Source: Natrinema amylolyticum (GTDB lineage: Archaea; Halobacteriota; Halobacteria; Halobacteriales; Natrialbaceae). Taken from it: DNA of 64,000 nt. Positions 35,810-44,710 of this stretch are shown piece after piece. The stretch covers positions 806,001 to 870,000 of the forward strand of contig NZ_JAIWPJ010000001.1 of assembly GCF_020515625.1 (NCBI RefSeq), read 5' to 3'. The notes under the pieces are model-generated. The model worked only from the letters and a program-made list of their open reading frames with translations. It had not been told where the DNA came from and ran no database searches. Both the position numbers and the translations under genes were made by a program. The first letter of the stretch is position 1, and each line of letters starts with the position of its first letter.

Positions 35810-36033
35810 TCCCACGCTAGACTGTGCCGGGAACGTCACATATAAAACGGGGGCGGGCTGCTGCTGGCGAGAATCCCGTCAGGTGTGTGAGACCGTTCGC
35901 GTGAAAACAGCGTCCTCGTAATCTAGAGCGAAGACCGAACGGGACCGATCCGGTACTACGGTCCGGCATCGTATACTCGTGAAACGGCGTTTCTACGGCG
36001 AGGTCGGGACTGTAACAGCGAACCGCCGACGGT

Positions 36034-36564
36034 TCACTGCTGTGCAGCGACGATCTCACCGAACTTCTCGCGGACCTTCTCGACTTTCGGGGCCGCGTGC
36101 ATCGTACAGTAGGCGTCGTTCGGGTTCTTCTCGAAGTAATCCTGATGCTTCTCCTCGGCGCGATAGAAGGTCTCGAGAGGCTCGAGTTCGGTCACGACGT
36201 CGTCGTCGTACTCGGAATCGAGGGCCTCGATGTAGGCCTCGGCCTGCCGTTGCTGCTCGTCGTCGTGGTAGAGGACGAGCGAGCGATACTGGGTTCCCAC
36301 GTCCGGCCCCTGCCGATTGAGCTGGGTCGGATCGTGCGTGGCGAAGAACACCTCGAGCAGGTCGTCGTACCCGATCGCGTCGGGATCGTACTCGACCTGG
36401 ACGACCTCCGCGTGGCCGGTGTTGCCCGAACAGACCTCGCGATAGGACGGGTCCTCGACGTGTCCGCCCGCGTAGCCGGAGGTGACCGACTCCACGCCCT
36501 CGAGTTCCTTCATCGCCGCTTCCGTACACCAGAAACAACCGCCGCCGAACGTGGCTCGTTCCAT
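36034..36564 (-). CDS. msrA: Peptide methionine-S-sulfoxide reductase
   Basis: Repairs oxidised methionine. 176 residues starting MERATFGGGCFWCTEAAM with the catalytic Cys in GCFW, then SGYAGGHVEDPSY, VCSGNTGHAEVVQVEYD, FFATHDPTQLNRQGPDVGTQ cut here for brevity, and EKHQDYFEKNP. All MsrA signatures are present. The 26 codons before this ATG in the open frame overlap an 80-bp palindromic element and are not coding-like. Confidence 0.96.
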   Translation of the reverse strand: MERATFGGGCFWCTEAAMKELEGVESVTSGYAGGHVEDPSYREVCSGNTGHAEVVQVEYDPDAIGYDDLLEVFFATHDPTQLNRQGPDVGTQYRSLVLYHDDEQQRQAEAYIEALDSEYDDDVVTELEPLETFYRAEEKHQDYFEKNPNDAYCTMHAAPKVEKVREKFGEIVAAQQ

Positions 36565-36605
36565 ACTCCGTCGTAGGGTGCGACCGAGGAAAGATGTGAC
36601 GGGTT

Positions 36606-36685
36606 TAGTAACCACTGAAAGTCGTTGCACATCTGATCGCACGACAGCGTTGCGATCAGTATGTGAATCGTTTCAGTGGCTACTA
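36606..36685. mobile_element. 80-bp near-perfect palindrome, MITE-like
   Basis: Left arm TAGTAACCACTGAAAGTCGT... and right arm, read in reverse complement, TAGTAGCCACTGAAACGATT...; the arms continue with matching CACAT and CTGATCGCA and enclose a loop of about 9 nt (CGACAGCGT). About 30 of 36 positions pair, with a one-base gap. It lies between msrA and the enoyl-CoA hydratase gene, both pointing away from it. The length, terminal symmetry and absence of coding content fit a miniature inverted-repeat element; a very stable hairpin with a regulatory role is the alternative. Confidence 0.6.
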
Positions 36686-36778
36686 TAGGCCAGGCGATCC
36701 CCGGCGGACCGACCGTCTCCCATTCGCGACCCGAATCGCGTGCGAAGGGATTTGGGGGTGGCTGACAAACGCCGGGGT

Positions 36779-37549
36779 ATGTCCTGGGACACAGTCAGAC
36801 TCGAGTGGGACGGCGACGTGGCGACGCTGACAGTCGATCGACCCGACGCGCTCAACGCGTTGAACGTCGAGACGCTCGAGGCGATGGGCGAAGCGATCGA
36901 GGAGGCCGCGGCCGAGGACGCACGCGTACTCGTCCTGACGGGTGCCGGCGACGCGTTCATCGCCGGTGCCGACATCAAGTATATGCGCGATCTCTCCCCG
37001 GACGCCGCCCAGGAGTGGGGCGACCTCGGCCACGACGTGGCCGACGCGCTCGAGGCGTTTCCCGCGCCGACGATCGCGGCGGTCAACGGCTACGCCTTCG
37101 GCGGCGGCTGCGAGATGGCACTGGCCTGTGACCTGCGCGTCGCCGGCGAGTCGGCGCTGATCGGTAACACGGAGATCGATCTGGGCATCATCCCCGGCTG
37201 GGGCGCGACCCAGCGGCTGCCGCGACTGGTCGGCGACGAGACGGCGCGGCGAATGATCTTCCTCGGGGAGCGCCTCGACGCCGACTCCGCCGCGGAAGCG
37301 GGGCTGTTCGGCGAGGTCGTCCCCGACGACGACCTCGCGGACGTCGTCGACGAGTTGGCCGACCGACTCGCCGCGAAACCGGCCTTCGCGATGCGGACCG
37401 CCAAACAGTCGATCAATCAGCGCCACGAGGGGCCACAGGGAAGCGGCCTCGCGTACGAGAAGCGCGCCTTCGCGAGCCTCTTCGGCACGCACGACCAGCG
37501 CGAGGGGATGGCGGCGTTCGTCGAGGATCGAGAACCGGAGTTCGAATAA
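36779..37549 (+). CDS. Enoyl-CoA hydratase/isomerase
   Basis: Crotonase-fold enzyme of 256 residues. Oxyanion-hole segments TGAGDAFIAGADIKYM and NGYAFGGGCEMALACDLRVA; the two catalytic glutamates expected for hydratases are present in GGGCEMAL and NTEIDLGIIPG. C-terminal FGTHDQREGMAAFVEDREPEF is typical. Probable beta-oxidation or amino-acid degradation step; could also feed the PHA pathway with hydroxyacyl-CoA, but the stereochemistry would need epimerisation. The start is the ATG at 36779 of MSWDTVRLEW, not the GTG further upstream. Confidence 0.93.
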   Translation: MSWDTVRLEWDGDVATLTVDRPDALNALNVETLEAMGEAIEEAAAEDARVLVLTGAGDAFIAGADIKYMRDLSPDAAQEWGDLGHDVADALEAFPAPTIAAVNGYAFGGGCEMALACDLRVAGESALIGNTEIDLGIIPGWGATQRLPRLVGDETARRMIFLGERLDADSAAEAGLFGEVVPDDDLADVVDELADRLAAKPAFAMRTAKQSINQRHEGPQGSGLAYEKRAFASLFGTHDQREGMAAFVEDREPEFE

Positions 37550-37652
37550 AACGGGGAACGTCGACTGACGGCCGCCGACCGCTAGCCGTTGACTACTATT
37601 CGCTGGCCACTGACCGCTGATTACTATCTACTGGCCGCTGACCGCCGACCGC

Positions 37653-38324
37653 CTATCGGTCGTCGACGCGCCACGTGAGCACGACGCCGTCGTCGAGTCG
37701 TTCGATATCCGCGAGCTCGAGCGTCGGAAACTCCGCGACGAACCCCTCGCCGTCGGCCAGCGTCGGGGCGTCGCGACCGCCGATGATCTTCGGGGCGACG
37801 AACACCCGGAGCTCGTCGACCAGGCCGGCCTCGAACAGCGAGAAGATGAGTTCGCCGCCGCCTTCGACCATTATTTGTTCGATCCCCTGCTCCTGTAGCG
37901 CCGCGAACGCTCGAAGGAGATCGACTCGGTCGTCGCCCGCGGTGAGCAACTCGGCGTGATCGGCGAGTTCCAGCCGCCGATCGACGGGCGCGGCCTCGCT
38001 CAGGCAGAGGTAGGTCGTCGCCGCGTCGTCGAGGATCGCCGCGTCCGTCGGCGTCCGTCCGCTCGAGTCGACGACGACCCGTGCGGGATTCGCCGATCGC
38101 CCCGCCTCGCGGCGCTGATCCCGCAAGTCGTCGTCTTTGACGGTCAGATGGGGGTCGTCGGCGAGCACGGTGCCGACGCCGACCGCGACCGCGTCGCTCT
38201 CGGCCCGCAGTCGGTCGACGCGCGCGAAATCGTCCTCGCCGCTGATCGCGAGCTGTTCGCGGCGGCGCGAGGAGAGTTTGCCGTCCGCGCTCGCGGCGGC
38301 GTTGACGATAACGTCCATACCCAT
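37653..38324 (-). CDS. arfC: 2,5-diamino-6-ribosylamino-pyrimidinone 5'-phosphate reductase
   Basis: Archaeal/fungal RIB7-type reductase of riboflavin synthesis, using NAD(P)H on the ribosyl side chain. 223 residues of one RibD_C domain: VIVNAAASADGKLSS, VGVGTVLADDPHLTV, NPARVVVDSSGRTP, IMVEGGGELIFSLFEAGL, and VFVAPKIIGGRDAPTL. A full-length standalone reductase, as is usual in archaea. The 100 bp after its stop contain a degenerate duplication (TACTATTCGCTGGCC and TACTATCTACTGGCC). Confidence 0.95.
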   Translation of the reverse strand: MGMDVIVNAAASADGKLSSRRREQLAISGEDDFARVDRLRAESDAVAVGVGTVLADDPHLTVKDDDLRDQRREAGRSANPARVVVDSSGRTPTDAAILDDAATTYLCLSEAAPVDRRLELADHAELLTAGDDRVDLLRAFAALQEQGIEQIMVEGGGELIFSLFEAGLVDELRVFVAPKIIGGRDAPTLADGEGFVAEFPTLELADIERLDDGVVLTWRVDDR

Positions 38325-38489
38325 GGTGTAGCAGCGCTCCTAAAGAAATCCCCGTCTCACCGTTCGTCTTCTCTTTCCCCGGGCGGCGAATCCCCGCTCT
38401 CGGGTGTGCTATACGCTCCTATATAGCGTTCAATACGAAACATATAAACGACTTATCCTGTTTCGCTGGACAGTTCGAACGCACAACAC

Positions 38490-39182
38490 GTGACGACCGC
38501 CAACTCCGCGTTCGACGACTCAGTATCGTTCGACCACCGGCACATCGACCTCGAGAACCGGGACGACGTCTACGTCGTGGGTGACGTACACGGCTGTCTC
38601 GACTCGCTCGAGGCGTTGCTGGACACGTTGGAACTCGGCGCGAACGATCTCGCCGTGTTCGTCGGTGACCTGGTCCGAAAGGGACCGGAGAGCAAGGCCG
38701 TTCTCGATCGCGTCAGGCGGTCGCCGCGGCTGGTCTCGGTCCGCGGCAACAACGAGCGAAAGCTGCTCGAGGGAGAGGCCTCGCTGCCGGCCCTCGATGC
38801 GGTCGACTACCAGTACTTAGAATCGCTGCCGGCGGCGATTTCGTGGGACGGCGGCCTCGTCGTTCACGGTGGGGTCGATCCGAGCCGAGCGCTATCGTCG
38901 CACTCGGGGGACGACGTGCTGACGATGCGGTCGCCGGACGGCGACGGCTACGACGGCCCGTTCTGGTTCGAGACCTACGAGGGGCCGCCGCGGGTCTTCT
39001 TCGGTCACACCGTTCTCGCGGAGCCGATCGAACGGGAGTGGGCAGTGGGGCTCGACACCGGCTGTGTCTACGGTGGGAGGCTGACGGCGTACGACGTTTG
39101 CCGCGGAGAGTCGATCAGCGTGGCCGGAACCGGCCACGTCGAGCGGTCGTCCGAGAAGATCGTCACGACCGATAACGAGTGA
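38490..39182 (+). CDS. Calcineurin-like metallophosphoesterase (PrpE/ApaH-like)
   Basis: A 230-residue serine/threonine-phosphatase-type metalloenzyme: VYVVGDVHGCLDSLEALL, AVFVGDLVRKGPESKAVL, SVRGNNERKLL, GLVVHGGVDP, and FFGHTV give the complete dimetal ligand set. Possible substrates are phosphoproteins or diadenosine polyphosphates. It ends 18 bp before ppk, so the two are probably one operon and a role in polyphosphate or nucleotide turnover is plausible. The start is GTG, with CATATAAAC about 30-40 bp upstream as a likely TATA box. Confidence 0.9.
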   Translation: MTTANSAFDDSVSFDHRHIDLENRDDVYVVGDVHGCLDSLEALLDTLELGANDLAVFVGDLVRKGPESKAVLDRVRRSPRLVSVRGNNERKLLEGEASLPALDAVDYQYLESLPAAISWDGGLVVHGGVDPSRALSSHSGDDVLTMRSPDGDGYDGPFWFETYEGPPRVFFGHTVLAEPIEREWAVGLDTGCVYGGRLTAYDVCRGESISVAGTGHVERSSEKIVTTDNE

Positions 39183-39200
39183 GATGCGGGGGATTCGGGG

Positions 39201-41771
39201 ATGAACGAACGAAACGCGACGGAGAACGACGACCGAGTATCGACGGACGAACAGACACCTGACTACACGGTGACCAACGACGCGGAGTTCTCGTTTCGGT
39301 CGTTACTTGACGAGGACAACGTGACCGACGCGGATGCCGACGCCGAGCGGAGCGCCCGATCCGACCAGGGCGACGAGACCGAAGGGACGTCCGAGTCGGT
39401 GTCGGAATCGACGACGGACGCTGAACTGATGGGGGAGACGGAGGCCGGACCGACGTGGGGACCCGAGCGGAGCGACTCGACCGCCGATTCCGACGATGCC
39501 GACGAGGCAGACGAGGCAGACGAGGCAGACGAGCGGACGACCGATGCGGAATCAGCTCCGGACGACGTCGATCCGGCAGCGGAAAGCGTGGTACTCGATC
39601 ACACTGGCGCGACCGCCGAATCCGAATCGGCGACGGATCCGGACCGAGACGCGTTACCGGTCGCCGCGTCCGCCGACACCCGGCCGGCGCAGCCGGACGT
39701 CGATCTGTCGGATCCGTCCTACTATCTGAACCGCGAACTCAGCGAACTCGCCTTTCAGCGCCGCGTCCTCCACGAGGTGCTCGACGAGGACAACCCGCTG
39801 TTAGAGCGCGTGAAGTTCCTCGCGATCGTCACCACGAACCTCGACGAGTTCTTCCGCAAGCGCGTCGGCGGGCTGAAACAGCAGATCGCGGCCGGCGTCA
39901 CGGAAGAGACGCCCGACGGACGCACGCCCTACGAGCAGTGGGAAGCCGCCCTCGAGGAGGCCCGGCCGCTGTTCGAACAGCAGGCCGAGTGTTACCGCGA
40001 GGAGATTCGCCCAGCACTGGCCGACGAGGGGATTCACATCGTCGACTACGACGACCTCACGGTCGTCGAACGCCAGCAGTTGCGCGAGTACTTCGAGAGT
40101 TCCGTCCTGCCGACCCTGACCCCGCTGACGTTCGACCCGGCCCACCCGTTCCCGTTCATCTCGAATCAGAGCCTCTCGCTCGCCGTGTTGACGCGGGAAC
40201 GACCCGGTGAGGAGTTGACCTTCTCCCGGGTGAAGATCCCGCGGAATCAGCTGCGGTTCGTCCAGTTCGGCGACGACACGCGGTACGTTCTCTTAGAGGA
40301 CATCGTCCGGGCAAACCTCGATCTGCTCTTCCCCGACGTCGAGGTCGTCGACACCGCCCTCTTCCGAGTGACGCGCAACGCAGAGGTCAGACGCGACGAG
40401 GAGGTCGCCGAGGACCTGATCGAGATGATCGAAGAGGTCATCGAGGAGCGGCGCTTCGCGACCGCCGTCCGACTCGAGATCGAGCGCGACGCGCCCGAGA
40501 GGGTCCGCGAGATCCTCACGCGCGAACTCGATCTCGACGATCGTGAAGTGTTCCACCTCGACGGCCCGCTGGATTACCGCGATTTCGCCGACCTGACCGA
40601 CCTCGATCGCCCCGACCTGAAGCTCCCCGAGTGGTCGCCCCAGCCGCATCCGCGACTGGGCCGATGCGATGACGCGACGAACGTCTTCGACGCGATCAGC
40701 GACGGGGACATGCTCGTCCACCACCCCTACCACTCCTTCGAGGGGACCGTCCAGCGGTTCCTCGAGGCGGCGGCCAACGACCCCGACGTGCTCGCGATCA
40801 AGGCGGCAATCTACCGAACCGCGAGCGATTCACAGATCATCGAGAGCCTGATCGAGGCCGCTCGCAACGGTAAGCAGGTCGCCGTCATGGTCGAACTCAA
40901 GGCCCGTTTCGACGAGGAGAACAACCTCGAGTGGGCGAAGAAACTCGAGGAAGAGGGGATCCACGTCGCCTACGGCACGATCGGCTACAAGACCCACACC
41001 AAGACCTCGCTGGTCGTCCGAGAGGAGGACGACGGAGTCCGGCTCTACTCCCACATCGGAACCGGCAACTACCACTCCGGGACCGCCAAGAGCTACGAGG
41101 ACCTGGGGCTGCTGACGGCCGATCGGGACATCGGACAGGACCTCGTCAGGCTGTTCAACTACTTCACCGGCCACTCGATGCATCGGGACTACCGGGAACT
41201 CCTCATCGCGCCCGGGAACATGCGCGATCGCTTCGTCGACCTCATCCGGGCCGAAGCCGAGCGCGCACGCGACGGCGAGGACGCGCGCATCGTCGCCAAG
41301 ATGAATCGGTTGGAGGACCCGGAGATGGTTCGGGAGCTCTACGAGGCGTCGATGGCCGGCGTCGACATCGATCTGATCGTCCGGGACATCTGCCGTCTCC
41401 GTCCCGGGCTCGAGGGCGTCAGCGACACGATCGACGTCTACAGCGTCGTCGGTCGCTTCCTCGAGCACTCGCGGATCTTCTACTTCCAGGCGGGCGGCGA
41501 CGAGCGCTACTACATCGGCTCGGCCGACTGGATGACCCGCAACCTCGACAATCGGGTCGAGGCGATCACGCCGATCGATGACCCGCGCCTCCAGCGTCGG
41601 CTCGAGGGCGTCCTCGAGACGCTGCTCTCCGACGATCAGAACAGGTGGGTAATGCGATCGGACGGAACCTACGATCGGTGTCGGCCCGCGGACGACGGGG
41701 CGACTACGAACGTCCACGAGACGTTTATGCGCTCCGCAGTAGACGACGCACAGCGCAACACCCGTCCGTAG
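39201..41771 (+). CDS. ppk: Polyphosphate kinase Ppk1 with long acidic N-terminal extension
   Basis: Reversibly polymerises phosphate from ATP into polyphosphate. 856 residues: about 170 residues of Asp/Glu/Thr-rich disordered extension, including a 9-bp tandem repeat (GACGAGGCA three times at about 39500) encoding DEADEADEADE, then the four-domain Ppk1 core from YYLNRELSELAFQRRV. The autophosphorylated His is expected at residue 618 in YSHIGTGNYHSGTAKSYEDL; the second conserved His is residue 756 in FLEHSRIFYF. The extension is longer than in bacterial enzymes and probably reflects halophilic adaptation or a targeting role. Preceded by the phosphatase gene; the AbrB-PhoU gene lies 750 bp downstream. 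Confidence 0.95.
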   Translation: MNERNATENDDRVSTDEQTPDYTVTNDAEFSFRSLLDEDNVTDADADAERSARSDQGDETEGTSESVSESTTDAELMGETEAGPTWGPERSDSTADSDDADEADEADEADERTTDAESAPDDVDPAAESVVLDHTGATAESESATDPDRDALPVAASADTRPAQPDVDLSDPSYYLNRELSELAFQRRVLHEVLDEDNPLLERVKFLAIVTTNLDEFFRKRVGGLKQQIAAGVTEETPDGRTPYEQWEAALEEARPLFEQQAECYREEIRPALADEGIHIVDYDDLTVVERQQLREYFESSVLPTLTPLTFDPAHPFPFISNQSLSLAVLTRERPGEELTFSRVKIPRNQLRFVQFGDDTRYVLLEDIVRANLDLLFPDVEVVDTALFRVTRNAEVRRDEEVAEDLIEMIEEVIEERRFATAVRLEIERDAPERVREILTRELDLDDREVFHLDGPLDYRDFADLTDLDRPDLKLPEWSPQPHPRLGRCDDATNVFDAISDGDMLVHHPYHSFEGTVQRFLEAAANDPDVLAIKAAIYRTASDSQIIESLIEAARNGKQVAVMVELKARFDEENNLEWAKKLEEEGIHVAYGTIGYKTHTKTSLVVREEDDGVRLYSHIGTGNYHSGTAKSYEDLGLLTADRDIGQDLVRLFNYFTGHSMHRDYRELLIAPGNMRDRFVDLIRAEAERARDGEDARIVAKMNRLEDPEMVRELYEASMAGVDIDLIVRDICRLRPGLEGVSDTIDVYSVVGRFLEHSRIFYFQAGGDERYYIGSADWMTRNLDNRVEAITPIDDPRLQRRLEGVLETLLSDDQNRWVMRSDGTYDRCRPADDGATTNVHETFMRSAVDDAQRNTRP

Positions 41772-42039
41772 CGCGGGGTGACTGCGAGACGAGAGCTGCG
41801 TGGCTCACAGTACCCGTTTCGTCGGCTCTTCTTCGGCGACCTCCGTGCTGTTTCGACACATCTGCTGTATTGACTGCTTTTCGATGGGAAACACCCTATT
41901 TCCCGGCGTACGGACACCGTTCGCGTCAGTGACGACGCTGATACGGAGCAACTACGACACGTATGGATCACTCAATATCACAATTAGCAGTCGCTTTGTA
42001 CGTGTCGTCGATTCGTATGTCCACGGACCTTCCAGACCC

Positions 42040-42267
42040 ATGAACGGATCCACCGGCGGTTACGGCGATCGGTCACCCCGACAGCGACTGGACGCGGCCA
42101 CGCGGTACTCGACCGACGAACTCGACCTCGAGTCGATCATCGTCCGATACGAGGACCGGCCCGATCGGTGTACGATCACACCGCGGGAGTGTTCCGACTC
42201 GGAGCGGATAACGACCTGGCTCTCGGCGGACGTCGGGGCCATCGTCGACCTCGCCGACGTTCGATAA
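42040..42267 (+). CDS. Small DUF7511-like protein
   Basis: A 75-residue protein with the block SIIVRYEDRPDRCTITPREC followed by ERITTWLSADVGAIVDL, which I associate with the haloarchaeal DUF7511 family of unknown function. The start is the ATG at 42040; the 80 codons upstream in the same frame are low-quality sequence. It lies between ppk and the AbrB-PhoU gene; the connection is positional only. Confidence 0.78.
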   Translation: MNGSTGGYGDRSPRQRLDAATRYSTDELDLESIIVRYEDRPDRCTITPRECSDSERITTWLSADVGAIVDLADVR

Positions 42268-42339
42268 GCCGTGATCGCTCTTTGACGCGAATCGCGCGTC
42301 ATCGATACCGTTCGGTTTCGATCGGATCGGTACCGATAC

Positions 42340-42514
42340 CCGGTCGATATTCTCATCTATATATCTCTATATACGTCAACCATTATCGATGTATATATAC
42401 TAACCAATAGAGGGCAAAAATACCGTAGATAGGCCCCATACTAGCAGAAATGGGCCGGTCTCTATCTCTCTATAGACTAGTGGATTTATATTGTTGCAGT
42501 CGGAAGCGGTTCGT
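42340..42514 (+). promoter_or_regulatory. AT-rich promoter region of the AbrB-PhoU gene
   Basis: Contains runs such as CTATATATCTCTATATACG and GATGTATATATACTAACC, an inverted GGCCCCA/TGGGCC pair at about 42433-42453, and the TATA candidate TGGATTTATATTG at 42481-42493, about 25 bp before the ATG at 42515. The AT density far exceeds what one core promoter needs. Confidence 0.5.
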
Positions 42515-43510
42515 ATGGAGACGCGAAAAGTGCAGGTCACAGGTGGGTCGACCTTCACCGTCTCGTTGCCGAAGACCTGGGCGACGGACAACGACGTCAG
42601 CAGCGGTACCACAGTCGAATTCTATCCCGAAGGGGACGAACTCCTTCTGACGCCCGAACGCGAAACTCGACGCCAGGAAGGGACCCTGGACGTCTCCGGA
42701 CTCAAGGACGAGGAACTGATGCGGGCCGTCATGACGATGTACGTCAGCGGGTTCGACGTCATCTCGCTCGAGGCGGGGCGGATCACGACCGAGCAACGCA
42801 GTGCGATCCGCGACGCGACCCAACGACTCGTCGGCGTCGAAGTGTTAGAGGAGACCAGTGACAGCGTAGTCATCCAGGACCTGCTCGACTCCTCGGAGCT
42901 CTCGATCGTCAACGCCGTCACGCGCATGCGCCTGATCGCCCAATCGATGCTCGAGGATGCGGTGACGGCGCTGATCGAGAACGACGACGACATCGCCTAT
43001 GACGTGATCGACCGCGACGACGACGTCGACCGCCTCTGGCTGGTCGTCTCGCGGATCTTCCGTGCGACGCTGCGATCTCCCCGCGCGGTCGAGGAGCTCG
43101 GCGTCTCCCGCGAGGCCTGTTTCGACTATCACTCGAGCGCCCGCCAGCTCGAGCGGATCGCTGACCACGCCGTCAAGATCAGCGACATCGCGCTCAAACT
43201 CGACGACCTCCCCGCCGACGTGGCCGACGCCATCCACGGCCTCCACGCCGAAGCCGCGACCGTCTTCGAGCAGTCGATGGACGCGCTGTTCGCCGACGAC
43301 GCCGACGAAGCCAACCGGCTCGGGCACGACGCGCTCGCGGCCGTCGTCGAGATCGACGAACACACCCGCCAGATCGACGATATGCTCCGCGACCTCGAGC
43401 CCGCACAGGCCCAGTCGCTGGGACTGATCGTCGACTCGCTGTCCAGAAGCGCCGACTACGGCGGCAACATCGCCGAGACGGCGCTCCAGAAGGCGGCACC
43501 GCGGCCCTGA
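42515..43510 (+). CDS. PhoU-domain regulator with N-terminal AbrB/SpoVT DNA-binding domain
   Basis: A 331-residue protein: residues 1-50 are an AbrB-like swapped hairpin (METRKVQVTGGSTFTVSLPK, GTTVEFYPEGDELLL), followed by two PhoU-type helical repeats with acidic metal-binding patterns (IDRDDDVDRLWLVVSRI, SARQLERIADHAVKISDIAL, IVDSLSRSADYGGNIAETAL). The AbrB-PhoU fusion is a known archaeal phosphate regulator design. Ppk and a phosphatase lie upstream, so control of phosphate/polyphosphate metabolism is the likely job. The start is the ATG at 42515, with TTTATA about 25 bp upstream (leaderless). Confidence 0.93.
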   Translation: METRKVQVTGGSTFTVSLPKTWATDNDVSSGTTVEFYPEGDELLLTPERETRRQEGTLDVSGLKDEELMRAVMTMYVSGFDVISLEAGRITTEQRSAIRDATQRLVGVEVLEETSDSVVIQDLLDSSELSIVNAVTRMRLIAQSMLEDAVTALIENDDDIAYDVIDRDDDVDRLWLVVSRIFRATLRSPRAVEELGVSREACFDYHSSARQLERIADHAVKISDIALKLDDLPADVADAIHGLHAEAATVFEQSMDALFADDADEANRLGHDALAAVVEIDEHTRQIDDMLRDLEPAQAQSLGLIVDSLSRSADYGGNIAETALQKAAPRP

Positions 43511-43623
43511 ATCGACGTCGAGACCGGAATCGAAATCGACGGACCCTGACTCGTTTTTCGTCGTATCAGTACTCGATAGACTCCGTGCCGGCTTTAACCC
43601 GCGCCGGAACGAAGGACGAGAGC

Positions 43624-44607
43624 ATGGAGTACACGCGCCTCGGCGAGACGGGACTGGAGGTCTCGCGGCTCTGTCTCGGCTGTATGAACTTCGGGACCGA
43701 CCAGCCGTGGATGGTCCACGACCGCGAGCAGGCCCACGCAGTGATCGACCGCGCGCTCGAACTCGGTATCACCTTCTTCGACACGGCCAACGTCTACTCG
43801 CACGGCGAGAGCGAGGAGATTCTCGGAACCGTCCTCGCCGATGCGGACCGCGACCGGTCGGAACTCGTCGTCGCGACGAAGGTGTACGGCCCGATGCACG
43901 AGGGACCGAACGGCGAGGGACTCTCCCGGAAACACGTCCTCGAGCAGGCCGACGCCAGCCTCGAGCGGCTGGGAACCGACTACATCGATCTCTATCAGAT
44001 CCACCGCTGGGACGACGAGACGCCGATCGAGGAGACGCTCTCGGCGTTCGACCGGCTCGTCGAGACGGGCAAGGTACGGTACGTCGGCGCGAGCACGATG
44101 CCGGCCTGGAAGTTCATGAAAGCGCTGCACGCGGCCGACGTCGACAACTACGAGCGCTTCGTCTCGATGCAGTGCGAGTACAACCTCGTCGACCGCCACG
44201 AGGAGGCGAACGTACTGCCGCTGTGTGCCGATCAGGACGTCGGGGTCATTCCGTGGTCGCCGCTGGCCGGCGGCTTCCTGACCGGCAAATACGAGCGAGA
44301 CGAGGATCGGGACTCGGGACGGGCCGCGACGGACGAATTCATGCAAAAACGGTTCACCGAGGAGAACTGGGCCGTTCTCGAGCGAGTCCGGGACGTCGCC
44401 GACGCCCACGACGCGACGCCGGCGCAAGTGTCGCTCGCCTGGTTGCTCCACCAGGACACCGTCGACGCGCCCATCGTCGGTCCGCGGACGATCGACCACC
44501 TCGAGGACAATATCGGTGCGCTCGAGATCGATCTCAGTCATAGGGACCTCGAGCGGCTGGCGGAACCGATCACGCCCGTCTGGAACCCCGATATCGGAGA
44601 CGTGTGA
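43624..44607 (+). CDS. Aldo/keto reductase
   Basis: NADPH-dependent oxidoreductase, 327 residues from MEYTRLGETGLEVSRLCLG. The catalytic tetrad of the family is visible: Asp and Tyr in FFDTANVYSHGESEE, Lys in VVATKVYG, His in LYQIHRWDDETPIEE. Nucleotide-binding C-terminal segments IPWSPLAGGFLTGKYERD and IVGPRTIDHLEDN follow. Substrate is not predictable. Standalone between phoU and rps8e. Confidence 0.95.
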   Translation: MEYTRLGETGLEVSRLCLGCMNFGTDQPWMVHDREQAHAVIDRALELGITFFDTANVYSHGESEEILGTVLADADRDRSELVVATKVYGPMHEGPNGEGLSRKHVLEQADASLERLGTDYIDLYQIHRWDDETPIEETLSAFDRLVETGKVRYVGASTMPAWKFMKALHAADVDNYERFVSMQCEYNLVDRHEEANVLPLCADQDVGVIPWSPLAGGFLTGKYERDEDRDSGRAATDEFMQKRFTEENWAVLERVRDVADAHDATPAQVSLAWLLHQDTVDAPIVGPRTIDHLEDNIGALEIDLSHRDLERLAEPITPVWNPDIGDV

Positions 44608-44710
44608 CGCGACGTGCGGCGGTAGTCGATAGGAAACGGGATCGACAGAGACACTCTCCGCTATCGGACGGTGCTGCCACGAATCGCGGTGACCCGAAAA
44701 TCAGTCCGCG

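Noticed and set aside
37553-37652. CTGACCGCTGATTACTAT-like near-repeats as a mobile element
   Set aside because: Only two diverged copies of about 25 bp; more likely local slippage in a spacer.
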